Shown one piece after another: positions 55,303 through 63,999 of a stretch of 64,000 nt of DNA. The position numbers and the translations under genes were made by a program. Numbering within the stretch: the first letter of the stretch is position 1; each line of letters opens with the position of its first letter. The notes beneath the pieces were generated by a model. That model did not search any database, was not told the origin of the DNA, and saw nothing but the letters and a program-made list of their open reading frames with translations. Source of the stretch: Maioricimonas rarisocia (GTDB lineage Bacteria; Planctomycetota; Planctomycetia; Planctomycetales; Planctomycetaceae); NCBI RefSeq assembly GCF_007747795.1, contig NZ_CP036275.1, forward strand, positions 5,820,001 through 5,884,000, written 5' to 3'.

Positions 55303-57729
55303 ATGCGAGATCAGTGGTACGTCCAGAATGGTAACCGGGTGGCTGGTCCGTTCTCCAGGCGGCAACTCGCTGCCCTTGCGCAACAGGGCAAGCTGAAGCC
55401 GCACAACCTCATCCGCAATGGCCAGCAGGGCGAATGGCAGCCGGTTTCCGGGGTGAGTGGCCTGCTGCCGGCCGGTCGCCCGGGTCCGTCCCCCAACGAG
55501 AAGTCAGGGACGCCCGAGAAACCGTCAGCGGAGCCCTCCCCCACTCTCTCACCGATAATGCTCGTCGGTCTGATCGGAGGTGCGGTCTTCCTCTCGACGG
55601 CCGCGACCGCAGTCGTCTGTGTCATGCTGCTCACGCGCCCCTCGGGCGACGAGAATCCGGGCCAGCCCCCTCCGGTCGTTGAAGACTCGGCGCCAGAACC
55701 GGAATCGGAGTCCTTCCTGCCGCAACCGGAGCGTGAGCGAAACGACGTCACGGCCGCACCTGCCGAACCGGCGGCTGGTCCAGCACAAGCACCGGCTCCC
55801 GCAAGAGTGGCCGCCGCCCCGGCGGAGCCGGCTTCACCCAACGTCACTGCCGAGAAGACCAGACCAGCCGAAAAGCAGAAGCCGCTTGCGAAGCCCCCCG
55901 CGAAGGTCGTGACCGAAGTCCAGCCGCTTCTGCCTCCGATCCCGGAGGAGAAGGTCGCGATCAGCGATGCCGAGATCCGCAAGTTCGAACGCGGCGTGAA
56001 GCTGGAGCGTCGCGCCGTCCACGCCTGTGCACGGTACGAGGTCTTCGCGCAAAGCTTCGCATTCACTCCGGAGCAACAGACAGAGATCGACAGCACGCTG
56101 GACGAGTGGAAGAAGCGATCGGAAGCCGATCTGTACCGGCTCGGCTCCGACTGGGTTCCACGTGAGGAGGTCGTCGCGGCTGAGCAGTCCGCCGAACAGT
56201 TGATCCAGCGGGCGGTCGCTCTCATCGAGGTGGGAAACTTCGACGGCTGCATCGAACAACTCGAGGACGCCAACCGCGAAAACCCCAACGGCATCAAGGC
56301 ACCGTTCCTGCTGGGGCTGATCTGGTCCCTCCCCTTCGCCGGCCTGAATGGTCCCGACAATGCCGAGAAGTACTTTCGCGTCGTTCTGCTGCGCCATCCG
56401 AACCATCCGGCGGCGCTCAACAGCATGGCACTGGCGCAGATCAAACAGGGGGACCACAACGCCGCGTTCCGCAACCTCGAAGAAGCCGCCTCACTCGCCG
56501 ACGTCTGCCCCGAAGTCGTGCAGAACCTTGGGCGCTTCATTCGTCTGGCGGAGTCCGGCAGAATCAAAACCACTTCGGCCACGCTTCGCCGCTACTCGGA
56601 TCTGTACTCCGAACTGATTGCCACCAAACGGGGCCCGGAGTTCAATGACCGCCTCGGCTGGCTGCACATGCTGCCGGTATTCCCCACCGCCGAACGGGAA
56701 GAATCCGCCGAGACATCGGCCGCGCATGTCGGCAAGGGGGGCGAGAAGCTCGTGCCAATGTTCTCCGGCTCCGGGTTCGTCGTGGCACCCGGCTATGTGA
56801 TGACCAACCGGCACGTGGCGGTCGACGAGAACCTCGGCGTGGCCGACACAATCGGGATTCCCGACCCGGCCAATCCGAAGAACGAACTGCACGGCACTGT
56901 CGTCGCTGTCTCTGACGAGGTCGACCTGGCACTGATTCATTTTCCGAAGCTGACGGCAAAGCCGCTGCCGCTGCATCCTCAGAAAATCGACCTGGCCAGC
57001 GACGTGCTTATCCTCGGCTTCCCTCGCGGCGACGTACTGGGGACCGGCATGAAGGCCACTCAGGGGGTGATCACCGGATTGCCCGACGCCACCCGCCAGG
57101 GAGAGCTGGGACGCTACTACATTTTCGACGCCACCAGCGATCAGGGAAACAGCGGCGGCCCGGTGTTCGACCGGACCGGACGTGTCGTCGGTGTATTGAC
57201 GTTTCTGTACCGCGAGGGTGCCAGCATCGTCTCGCAGGGGGTGGTTTCTCAGGGAATCGACGCCGAGCTGAGCGGCGGCGTCACGTCGGAATCGGCCCAC
57301 GCATTTGCGAATCAACACATCGCCCGTTTCGCTGAGCAGGCAGCCCCCGATGCCGCGAAGTTCGACGACTGGGCCCAGCTCACGCGCAGTGTCTCCCCGT
57401 CCGTCTTCCGCCTCACCGTCTACTATCGTGCCGGCCTGCCTCAACTGCAGGTGGCAGCCGATCTCGGTCAGGTCAAACGGAGCGCGATGGAGGATTATAC
57501 CTGTCCCCGCTGCAACGGTGGTTCGCGACTCCCCTGTCCTCAACGGGGATGTCAGCGGGGCGAAGTGTCGGTGAAGTACTTCGATTCGAAGGTCATCGGA
57601 GTCGGCACGAACCGGACGGTTATGCGTGTGCCCCGATACCGCAAAGAGAGATGCCCCCGCTGCGAAGGGAAAGCCTCGCTCGACTGCCCGGACTGCGTCA
57701 TCGGCATCGATACGACGCTACTGCGGTAG
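55303..57729 (+). CDS. GYF_2 / TPR-like / trypsin-like protease / zinc-ribbon multidomain membrane protein
   Basis: An 808-residue protein. The N-terminus is a GYF_2 domain (WYVQNGNRVAGPFSRRQLA, about residues 5-55), then one membrane segment (about 85-110), a Pro/Ala-rich linker to about 205, and helical TPR-like repeats (about 290-435). A trypsin-like serine protease domain (about 475-665) has His504 (TNRHVAV), Asp541 (VDLALIHF) and Ser617 (GNSGGP). The C-terminus (about 733-800) has paired CxxC motifs of the DnaJ zinc-ribbon type (CPRCNGG, CPRCEGK, CPDC). A partial copy of its protease domain is at 61016-61210. Likely envelope quality control or signalling. Confidence 0.85.
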   Translation: MRDQWYVQNGNRVAGPFSRRQLAALAQQGKLKPHNLIRNGQQGEWQPVSGVSGLLPAGRPGPSPNEKSGTPEKPSAEPSPTLSPIMLVGLIGGAVFLSTAATAVVCVMLLTRPSGDENPGQPPPVVEDSAPEPESESFLPQPERERNDVTAAPAEPAAGPAQAPAPARVAAAPAEPASPNVTAEKTRPAEKQKPLAKPPAKVVTEVQPLLPPIPEEKVAISDAEIRKFERGVKLERRAVHACARYEVFAQSFAFTPEQQTEIDSTLDEWKKRSEADLYRLGSDWVPREEVVAAEQSAEQLIQRAVALIEVGNFDGCIEQLEDANRENPNGIKAPFLLGLIWSLPFAGLNGPDNAEKYFRVVLLRHPNHPAALNSMALAQIKQGDHNAAFRNLEEAASLADVCPEVVQNLGRFIRLAESGRIKTTSATLRRYSDLYSELIATKRGPEFNDRLGWLHMLPVFPTAEREESAETSAAHVGKGGEKLVPMFSGSGFVVAPGYVMTNRHVAVDENLGVADTIGIPDPANPKNELHGTVVAVSDEVDLALIHFPKLTAKPLPLHPQKIDLASDVLILGFPRGDVLGTGMKATQGVITGLPDATRQGELGRYYIFDATSDQGNSGGPVFDRTGRVVGVLTFLYREGASIVSQGVVSQGIDAELSGGVTSESAHAFANQHIARFAEQAAPDAAKFDDWAQLTRSVSPSVFRLTVYYRAGLPQLQVAADLGQVKRSAMEDYTCPRCNGGSRLPCPQRGCQRGEVSVKYFDSKVIGVGTNRTVMRVPRYRKERCPRCEGKASLDCPDCVIGIDTTLLR

Positions 57730-57977
57730 CATTGTCGACCATCGGCGTCCGACTCGTCGCGATCCAGAGGGCGTCGCCCTGCGCCTTCGGAACGCTGCGT
57801 GCCGCCCTGGGGGTTCTCCCGGTGCAACTTTGACGATTCTGCCGGCTGCTCGGGTGCGCTCATCGTTTCGCTCCATCAGATCCGCAGAAACAGACACAGC
57901 CCGCATCTGTCAGCGTCGATGAGTGCAGTGGGAACCGTGCCGACTGCCTCATTCACCTCCAGAGACCGGGTCTCAGC

Positions 57978-59426
57978 ATGTCGGTGCCGCGCTGCATCAC
58001 GTATGGACTTCTTGCTCTGCTGGCCACCGGAGCCGGTGACCTCTGCGCCCAGCCGGCGTCTCATCCGAGGGGCGAATCGGCCGATCATCGTGCTACGACG
58101 CCACGCATTGTCTCGCCGCGCCGAATCGGCCGGAGGTTCACCGAGCCCCCCGCCGTACCGGCTCTGACGGCGCCGGAGTGGGCCAGCGCCGTTCCCCGCC
58201 CGGAGCATGAAGGGCCGTACGACCTCGAGCTGCTGCTCAGTCTCGCCTGCGAGAACAATCCGACAATCCGTCAGTCCCGTCTGTTCATCACGGCCCAGCT
58301 CGCCAAGGCGATTCAGGCCGGACTCTATCCCAACCCCGAAGCGTCTTACGTCGGCGAGCAGATCGGGCTGATGAGCACGCCCGGCGAATGGCAGGGTGCA
58401 GAGATCGAGCAGCGGTTTGTCACCGCCGGCAAGCTCCACCTCAGCCGCAGTAAATATCTGCAGCGGGCACAGGTCGCAGAGCATCTGGCTGTCGCACAGC
58501 AGTTCCGCGTCTGCAACGACGTTCGCATTCACTTCGTGAGGGCGCTCGCAGCGATGCGGATCACGGAACTGCAACGGGAACTCCTCAAGACGGCTGAAGA
58601 TCTCGTTCGCACCGTCCACGAGATGCACAATCTGGGACAGGCCAACCGTGCCGATGCCCACCGCGCGAACGCTCTGCTGCAGAACCACCGCCTGAAAGTT
58701 CTGCAGGCCGAGAACGAGTCGCGACGACATCTTGTGGAGCTGTCCGCCCTGGTCGGCCTGGACCTGATGCTTCCCCGTCTCGAAGGACAGCTGGAATCGG
58801 AGCGGCCGCTGATCGACTTCGAATCCGCCGCAGCACAGATCCTGCAGTGCAGCCCGGAGCTGCTTGCCGCCTACGCCAAGCTTCGCGAAGACAGCATCAC
58901 CATCCAGCGTGAAGAAGTCGAATGGGTGCCGGATATCATTGTCTCCGGCGGAGCCGGCTACAACTTCGTCGACAACCAGACCACCGCAGCTGCTCGCGTG
59001 CGGATCGAGATTCCCCTGTTCGACCGTAATCAGGGGACGATCGACCAGGCCCTGGCCGACTACTCCCGGCAGCAGGCGGAGATTCGCCGCACGCAACTGG
59101 ATCTCCAGCGACGACTCGCGAAAGAGTACGACACCTACATCACCGCCCTGCAGCACGTAACTGAATACGAGTCGGTCATCCTGCCGGAGAAACGGGCCGC
59201 GTACCGTGTGGCTCTGGAAAGCTACAAGGACGATCGGGAAATCTGGCCGGACGTCCTGAACGCTTACGAGGACTACACGAACAGCCGCATCCAGTACGTC
59301 CGGCAGTTGCAGCAGCGGCGAATCAGCGAAACGATGATCGACGGCTATCTGCTGCACGACGGACTGAAGATGCCAACCGGTCCGGTTCCGGACGGGCATA
59401 TCGACAGCGTGCCGAAGCCGCGCTGA
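57978..59426 (+). CDS. TolC-like outer membrane factor (heavy-metal efflux type)
   Basis: A 482-residue exported protein (signal peptide about residues 1-26). An outer-membrane-factor fold is indicated by two homologous helical halves: LACENNPTIRQSR... GLYPNPEASYVG around 90-135, and VRIEIPLFDRNQGTIDQA around 335-352. Usual length for the family. It is followed 84 bases later by a multicopper oxidase, which supports a metal-related (CusC-like) role. No adaptor or RND pump gene is present in the window, so its partners must be elsewhere. Confidence 0.85.
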   Translation: MSVPRCITYGLLALLATGAGDLCAQPASHPRGESADHRATTPRIVSPRRIGRRFTEPPAVPALTAPEWASAVPRPEHEGPYDLELLLSLACENNPTIRQSRLFITAQLAKAIQAGLYPNPEASYVGEQIGLMSTPGEWQGAEIEQRFVTAGKLHLSRSKYLQRAQVAEHLAVAQQFRVCNDVRIHFVRALAAMRITELQRELLKTAEDLVRTVHEMHNLGQANRADAHRANALLQNHRLKVLQAENESRRHLVELSALVGLDLMLPRLEGQLESERPLIDFESAAAQILQCSPELLAAYAKLREDSITIQREEVEWVPDIIVSGGAGYNFVDNQTTAAARVRIEIPLFDRNQGTIDQALADYSRQQAEIRRTQLDLQRRLAKEYDTYITALQHVTEYESVILPEKRAAYRVALESYKDDREIWPDVLNAYEDYTNSRIQYVRQLQQRRISETMIDGYLLHDGLKMPTGPVPDGHIDSVPKPR

Positions 59427-59510
59427 CCGCCCCCCTGGATCTTCCGCACTCACCACCGCCACGATCCGCCCGGCTCCGGGCGTTGATCGGGCAGCCCATG
59501 GAGCAGCGCC

Positions 59511-60992
59511 ATGACTTCACCCCACGCCCCCAACGGACGCCGCGAATTCCTCAAACAGGGAACGCTGGCTGCCGTCGCCCTGTCGACCGGCTCCGCGATG
59601 GCCCAGCAGCCGCAGTCGCCGCCCCCCCCGCCGAAGAAGCAGCCGGTTGTCGAACATCCGCATGACCACGTGAAAGCCGAGTACGACGGCTTCTCCCGCT
59701 ATCAGCCGTCCCGCGGCAACTCTCCGGACAGCGATTTCTATCTCGGCAAGCTGGTTCCCGGCTTTCGCAAGCCGGAAGAAGGTCCTGCCCCGTTCGTGGC
59801 TCCCGACCTGCAGCCGCTCTCGTGGGAAATGAAGAACGGAGCCAAGGAATTCCATCTGGTCTGCCAGCAGGTCGAGCGCGAGTTCCTGCCCGGCTACCGC
59901 ATGGTGGTCTGGGGCTTTAACGGATCGATGCCCGGCCCGACGATTGAAGTGACTCAGGGGGACCGGGTCCGGCTCGTCGTCCACAACGAACTGCCGGAAG
60001 AGACTTCGGTTCACTGGCACGGCTTTGAGCTTCCCGTGCAGTTCGACGGCTCCCATACGTTGACGCAAAACCCGATCAAGCCGGGGAAGACGTTCGTCTA
60101 CGAGTTCGACGTTCACGAAGAGGGGACGTTCTTCTACCACAGCCACGTCGCCATGCAGGAGACCATGGGGATGGTCGGCTGGTTCATCGTTCATCCCCGG
60201 AAGCCCTTCGATCCACCGGTCGACCGGGACTTCGGCCTGATCTTCCAGAACTTCGCGATCATGCCGAATCAGACCGTCAACGACTCCTTTGCGGAGGGCT
60301 GGAACTGGCATACGATCAACGGTCGCAGCGGTCCGTACACGACGCCGCTGGTCGTACGCCACGGCGAGCGGGTTCGAATCCGGATCATGGACTTCTCGCC
60401 GATCCAGCATCACCCGATTCACATTCACGGTCACACATTCTGGGTGACCGGTCATGAAGGGGCCCGTGCTCCGAAGTCGGCCTGGATTCCGCGGAACACC
60501 GAACTGATTGCCGTCGCCCAGGCGAGCGAGTTCGAATTCATCGCCAACAACCCCGGCGACTGGATGTTCCACTGTCACATGACGCACCACATGATGAACC
60601 ATATGGTCACGCATGTCGGTCCCCGCAGCCGCCCGAACCAGCATGTGGACCAGTACCTGGCCAACCTCGATCGACGCCCGCAGATTCCCATCGCGCACGA
60701 GGATCCGGCCTTTGCCGTCCCCGGTTATCCCCAGGGGATGAAAGGCATGGAGATGTCCGAGGAATTCATGAAGACGATCTGGTTGCGGCGGGAATTCATG
60801 GGGATGCGGGCCACCGCCCCGAAATCACTGAAGGGGCTGATGACGGCTCTGCGCGTTCTTCCGGATGACCTGTACAGCCGTGTGATGGAGTCGGACGAGC
60901 CGATCGAGAAAGGGGCGATCTTTCAGGAGATCGTCAACCGGTTCGGCACGCCCGCCGCTTACGAGCCGGCCCCGAAGATGATGATGCATTGA
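59511..60992 (+). CDS. Tat-exported multicopper oxidase
   Basis: A 493-residue oxidase. The twin-arginine signal is GRREFLKQG at the N-terminus (residues 9-17), ending AMA-Q near residue 32. Copper ligands are in the four canonical sites: HWHG (His168, His170), FYHSHV (His210, His212), HHPIHIHGHTF (His301-His308) and FHCHMTHHMMNHM (His354, Cys355, His356), with Cys355 the type-1 copper Cys. It oxidises Cu(I) or organic substrates in the periplasm. With the preceding TolC-like gene and the Cys-rich copper protein at 63757 it suggests copper tolerance. ATG at 59511. Confidence 0.93.
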   Translation: MTSPHAPNGRREFLKQGTLAAVALSTGSAMAQQPQSPPPPPKKQPVVEHPHDHVKAEYDGFSRYQPSRGNSPDSDFYLGKLVPGFRKPEEGPAPFVAPDLQPLSWEMKNGAKEFHLVCQQVEREFLPGYRMVVWGFNGSMPGPTIEVTQGDRVRLVVHNELPEETSVHWHGFELPVQFDGSHTLTQNPIKPGKTFVYEFDVHEEGTFFYHSHVAMQETMGMVGWFIVHPRKPFDPPVDRDFGLIFQNFAIMPNQTVNDSFAEGWNWHTINGRSGPYTTPLVVRHGERVRIRIMDFSPIQHHPIHIHGHTFWVTGHEGARAPKSAWIPRNTELIAVAQASEFEFIANNPGDWMFHCHMTHHMMNHMVTHVGPRSRPNQHVDQYLANLDRRPQIPIAHEDPAFAVPGYPQGMKGMEMSEEFMKTIWLRREFMGMRATAPKSLKGLMTALRVLPDDLYSRVMESDEPIEKGAIFQEIVNRFGTPAAYEPAPKMMMH

Positions 60993-61349
60993 TCTGCCAT
61001 CTCCGCGTGAGAACAGCTGCTCAGGTGGGCACCAAGGGCGCGACACTCGTGCCCTTGTTTCCGCGCTGCGGATTCACGTTAGCGCCCGGCTACGTCATGA
61101 CCACCCGGCAGGTAGCGGTCGACGAAACGCTCGGCGTGGCCGACGCGATCGGGATTCCCGAACCGGCTGAACCGAAGACGGAACTTCACGGAACTGTCAC
61201 CGGAATCGACACGACGCGGCAACGGCAAACCGGCCAGGTCACTTTCTGCACCTGCGGCCGCGGCGACACTCCGGACACAGATGGATATGGTATAGACGTC
61301 GCATCGCCCGCGACTGTCTGCCTGCCCATGCCACCGGATCCCGTGCCAC
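60993..61349. other. 357-bp intergenic region holding a protease gene remnant
   Basis: Contains the decayed fragment at 61016-61210, then 139 bases in which I see nothing, ending at the ATG of the fusion gene at 61350. No ribosome binding site stands out before that ATG. Confidence 0.5.
61016..61210 (+). pseudogene. Decayed fragment of the trypsin-like protease gene
   Basis: The translation APGYVMTTRQVAVDETLG... ADAIGIPEPAEPKTELHGT runs colinear with the active gene at 56719-56919 (APGYVMTNRHVAV... DTIGIPDPANPKNELHGT). Nucleotide similarity is high and continuous over about 195 bases. The catalytic His504 is Gln here (TTRQVA against TNRHVA), and upstream and downstream protein sequence bears no resemblance to the parent. 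It has no start and no functional protease domain; I call it a remnant of a duplication or of a lost gene. Confidence 0.8.
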
Positions 61350-63707
61350 ATGACACGCCCCTCCCCTACGCTCCGTCAATTTGCCGACCCCGCCTGCTTT
61401 GATGTCTTCGAGTCGGACCTCGCGTTCTTCGAACATAAGCTCGCCAGCTTCGTCCCTCCCGACGCATTCGATGCTCACGCCCACTGGTATGACCTGCGAC
61501 ACATACTGAGTGCTGCAGAGGTCGAACCGCCGATCGACCGTCCCGAAGTCGGCCATGCGGCAATGCTGGCCAGCATGCGCCGCTGGATGGGATCGCGGCT
61601 CCTTACCGACGGCCTGTACTTCCCGTTCCCCGTTCGCACGCTGGACTGTTCCGCAGCGAACAGATTTCTCGCCAACGAGCTGGCCGCCCGTCCCGGGTGC
61701 CGCGGTCTGATGATGATCCGTCCACAGGACGAGCCCGCCGAGGTCGAGCGAACACTGCTCGAGCACGCGTTCTCCGGCTTCAAGGTCTACCACTGCTTTG
61801 CCGACCGGGACGACACGTTTCACGCCGACCAGAGTGAGTTCCTGCCCGAGTGGGCGTGGGAGCTGGCCGACACGCACGGCCTGTGGATCACGATGCACAT
61901 GGTATTGCCCCGGGCGCTCAGCGAGCCGGCAAACTTACAGTACATCCGGGAACACTGCCTGCAGTACCCCGCTGCGAAGATGGTGCTGGCCCATGCCGCC
62001 CGCGGTTTCAATGCCGCTCACACCGTCGACGCGATTGATGAACTTCGCGGAATCGACAACGTTTTCTTCGATACTTCGGCGGTCTGCGAACCGGCCGCCT
62101 TCGAAGCGATCATCCGGGCCACCGGCACCACGCGGCTGATGTATGGCAGCGACTTCCCGATCTCCGAGATCCGCGGCAAGGCGATTTCTGTCGGCGACGG
62201 CTTCATGTGGCTTTATCAGCACAATGTTGACTGGGACAGCTGGCCTCACGGCGAGCACAATCTCGTCGGCATCGAGTCACTCCTCGCACTGCAGCAGGCC
62301 TGCCGGACGATGTGTCTGGCCGACCGGGATATCGAACGCATCTTCTCGACCAATGCCCGCGATCAGCTCGGCATCGACAAACGAGGGCAGAGCGTGGATG
62401 TGCAGCAGCAGTACCGGCACGCGAAGACGGTGATTCCCGGGGGGACGCAGCTTCTCTCCAAGCGCCCCGAGATGTTCGCTCCCGACCATTGGCCCGCCTA
62501 CTACGAACAGGCGATCGGTTGCGAAGTGATCGACACGACTGGCCGCCGGTTCATCGATATGGCATCCAACGGCATCCTCGCCTGCGTACTTGGATTTGCC
62601 GATCCCGACGTGAACGCAGCCGTCATCCGCCGCGTGCAGCTCGGCTCAATGGCAACGCAGCAGACCTATGACGAAGTCCATCTCGCCGATCTCCTCCTCG
62701 ACATCCATCCCTGGTCAGAGATGGCCCGTTTCACAAGAGGCGGCGGAGAAGCCATGGCGGTCGCCGTCCGCATTGCACGTGCCGCCACCGGACGCGATAG
62801 AATCGCCATCTGCGGCTACCACGGATGGCACGACTGGTATCTGGCGGCAAATCTCGGTGAAGAGGGAAGTGAAGCACTTGTCGGACACCTCCTGCCGGGG
62901 CTCGATCCCGTCGGGGTTCCGCAAAGTCTCCGGGGAACGACGTTGCCATTCACGTACAACCGCCTCGACGAGCTGGATGCATTGATCGCAGCGCACGGCG
63001 ACGAACTTGCGGCGATCATCATGGAACCAACGCGGCACACCGACCCGGCGCCCGGCTTTCTGGAGGGGGTCCGCGAGCGGGCCGATCGGATTGGTGCGAA
63101 GCTTGTTTTCGACGAGATCTCGATTGGGTGGAGACTCTGCCTGGGAGGTGCACACCTGGCGTTCGGCGTCACCCCCGACATCGCGGTCTTCGCCAAGTCG
63201 ATCAGCAACGGGTTCGCCATGGGAGCCGTGATCGGCAACGCAACGACCATGACTGCCGCCCAGTCCTCGTTCATCTCGAGCGCCTACTGGACGGAGGGCA
63301 TCGGACCGGCCGCCGCCGTCGCGGCCGTCTCGAAGATGCGCCGGATCGACGTGCCGGCTCACCTGGCTGACATCGGCTCCCGCTTTCTGGCGGGGTGGCT
63401 GGATCTGGGCAGCAGGCATGGCGTATCGGTCACGACCGGCGGACGCCCCGAACTGCCGACCATCGGCTTCGATCACGCCGATGGCAACGCGCTGATGACG
63501 CTGTTTACCCGGCGAATGCTGGACCACAACTTCCTGGCCGGTGGAGGCTTCAGTCCGACGCTCGCGCACCAGCCAAGGCACGTCGTCGCGTACCTGGCTG
63601 CTGCGGATCGCGTCTTCTCCGAGATCGCAGAATCCATTGCTTTGGGCGACATCCAGCAACGGATCGACGGCCTCGAGAAGCACACAATGTTTGCCCGCCT
63701 CACGTGA
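61350..63707 (+). CDS. Amidohydrolase - class III aminotransferase fusion
   Basis: A 785-residue single open frame joining two enzymes. Residues about 1-345 form an amidohydrolase-like TIM barrel: DAHAH (His43, His45), VLAHAARGF and MYGSDFP, the last giving the metal-site Asp. Residues about 355-785 form a PLP-dependent class III aminotransferase related to glutamate-1-semialdehyde aminomutase: VIPGGTQLLSKRPEMF, GGGEAMAVAVRIARAATG, YHGWHDW, VFDEIS and the Schiff-base Lys616 (VFAKSISNGF). Two halves in one chain suggest successive steps on one substrate. The ATG at 61350 is preferred; frameshift joining of two genes is not seen. Substrate unknown. Confidence 0.85.
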   Translation: MTRPSPTLRQFADPACFDVFESDLAFFEHKLASFVPPDAFDAHAHWYDLRHILSAAEVEPPIDRPEVGHAAMLASMRRWMGSRLLTDGLYFPFPVRTLDCSAANRFLANELAARPGCRGLMMIRPQDEPAEVERTLLEHAFSGFKVYHCFADRDDTFHADQSEFLPEWAWELADTHGLWITMHMVLPRALSEPANLQYIREHCLQYPAAKMVLAHAARGFNAAHTVDAIDELRGIDNVFFDTSAVCEPAAFEAIIRATGTTRLMYGSDFPISEIRGKAISVGDGFMWLYQHNVDWDSWPHGEHNLVGIESLLALQQACRTMCLADRDIERIFSTNARDQLGIDKRGQSVDVQQQYRHAKTVIPGGTQLLSKRPEMFAPDHWPAYYEQAIGCEVIDTTGRRFIDMASNGILACVLGFADPDVNAAVIRRVQLGSMATQQTYDEVHLADLLLDIHPWSEMARFTRGGGEAMAVAVRIARAATGRDRIAICGYHGWHDWYLAANLGEEGSEALVGHLLPGLDPVGVPQSLRGTTLPFTYNRLDELDALIAAHGDELAAIIMEPTRHTDPAPGFLEGVRERADRIGAKLVFDEISIGWRLCLGGAHLAFGVTPDIAVFAKSISNGFAMGAVIGNATTMTAAQSSFISSAYWTEGIGPAAAVAAVSKMRRIDVPAHLADIGSRFLAGWLDLGSRHGVSVTTGGRPELPTIGFDHADGNALMTLFTRRMLDHNFLAGGGFSPTLAHQPRHVVAYLAAADRVFSEIAESIALGDIQQRIDGLEKHTMFARLT

Positions 63708-63756
63708 CGGACGAGCCTCCACCGAGAATGCGTTCCAGTCTCGTTGCGGGCCGGCA

Positions 63757-63999
63757 TCAGGCAGCCGCGCCGACCATTTTGCGGCACTCTTCGGCGCACT
63801 CGCGGCAGGCCTCAGCGCACTTCTTGCAGTGCTCGTGGTCATGCTCGCCGCACTGCTCAGCGCACCAGTCGCAGATCTCGGCGCAGAGCTGACAATACTG
63901 TTCCGCATAGCGACTGTCCCGGGCCAGTACACGGACTGCCTGCTCACAGATCTCCGCACATTCGATGCAGCACTTGGGGCAGTCGTTGGAGCTCTCCAT
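63757..63999 (-). CDS. Cys-rich four-helix copper-storage-like protein (Csp family)
   Basis: An 80-residue protein with 15 Cys, arranged as CPKCCIEC, CQLCAEICDWC and CKKCAEACREC, typical of Csp copper-storage proteins that bind many Cu(I) ions inside a four-helix bundle. It also has a His/Asp-rich loop (EHDHEH). Related proteins are usually longer at the N-terminus, and the ATG at 63999 is one base from the window edge, so the true start may lie beyond 64000. No signal peptide is visible in this part, consistent with the cytosolic type. Convergent with the fusion gene. Confidence 0.75.
   Translation of the reverse strand: MESSNDCPKCCIECAEICEQAVRVLARDSRYAEQYCQLCAEICDWCAEQCGEHDHEHCKKCAEACRECAEECRKMVGAAA

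Noticed and set aside
60989-61402. A 137-codon open frame covering the protease remnant
   Set aside because: Only about 65 codons match the protease, the catalytic His is lost, and the rest is unrelated and overlaps the start of the fusion gene.
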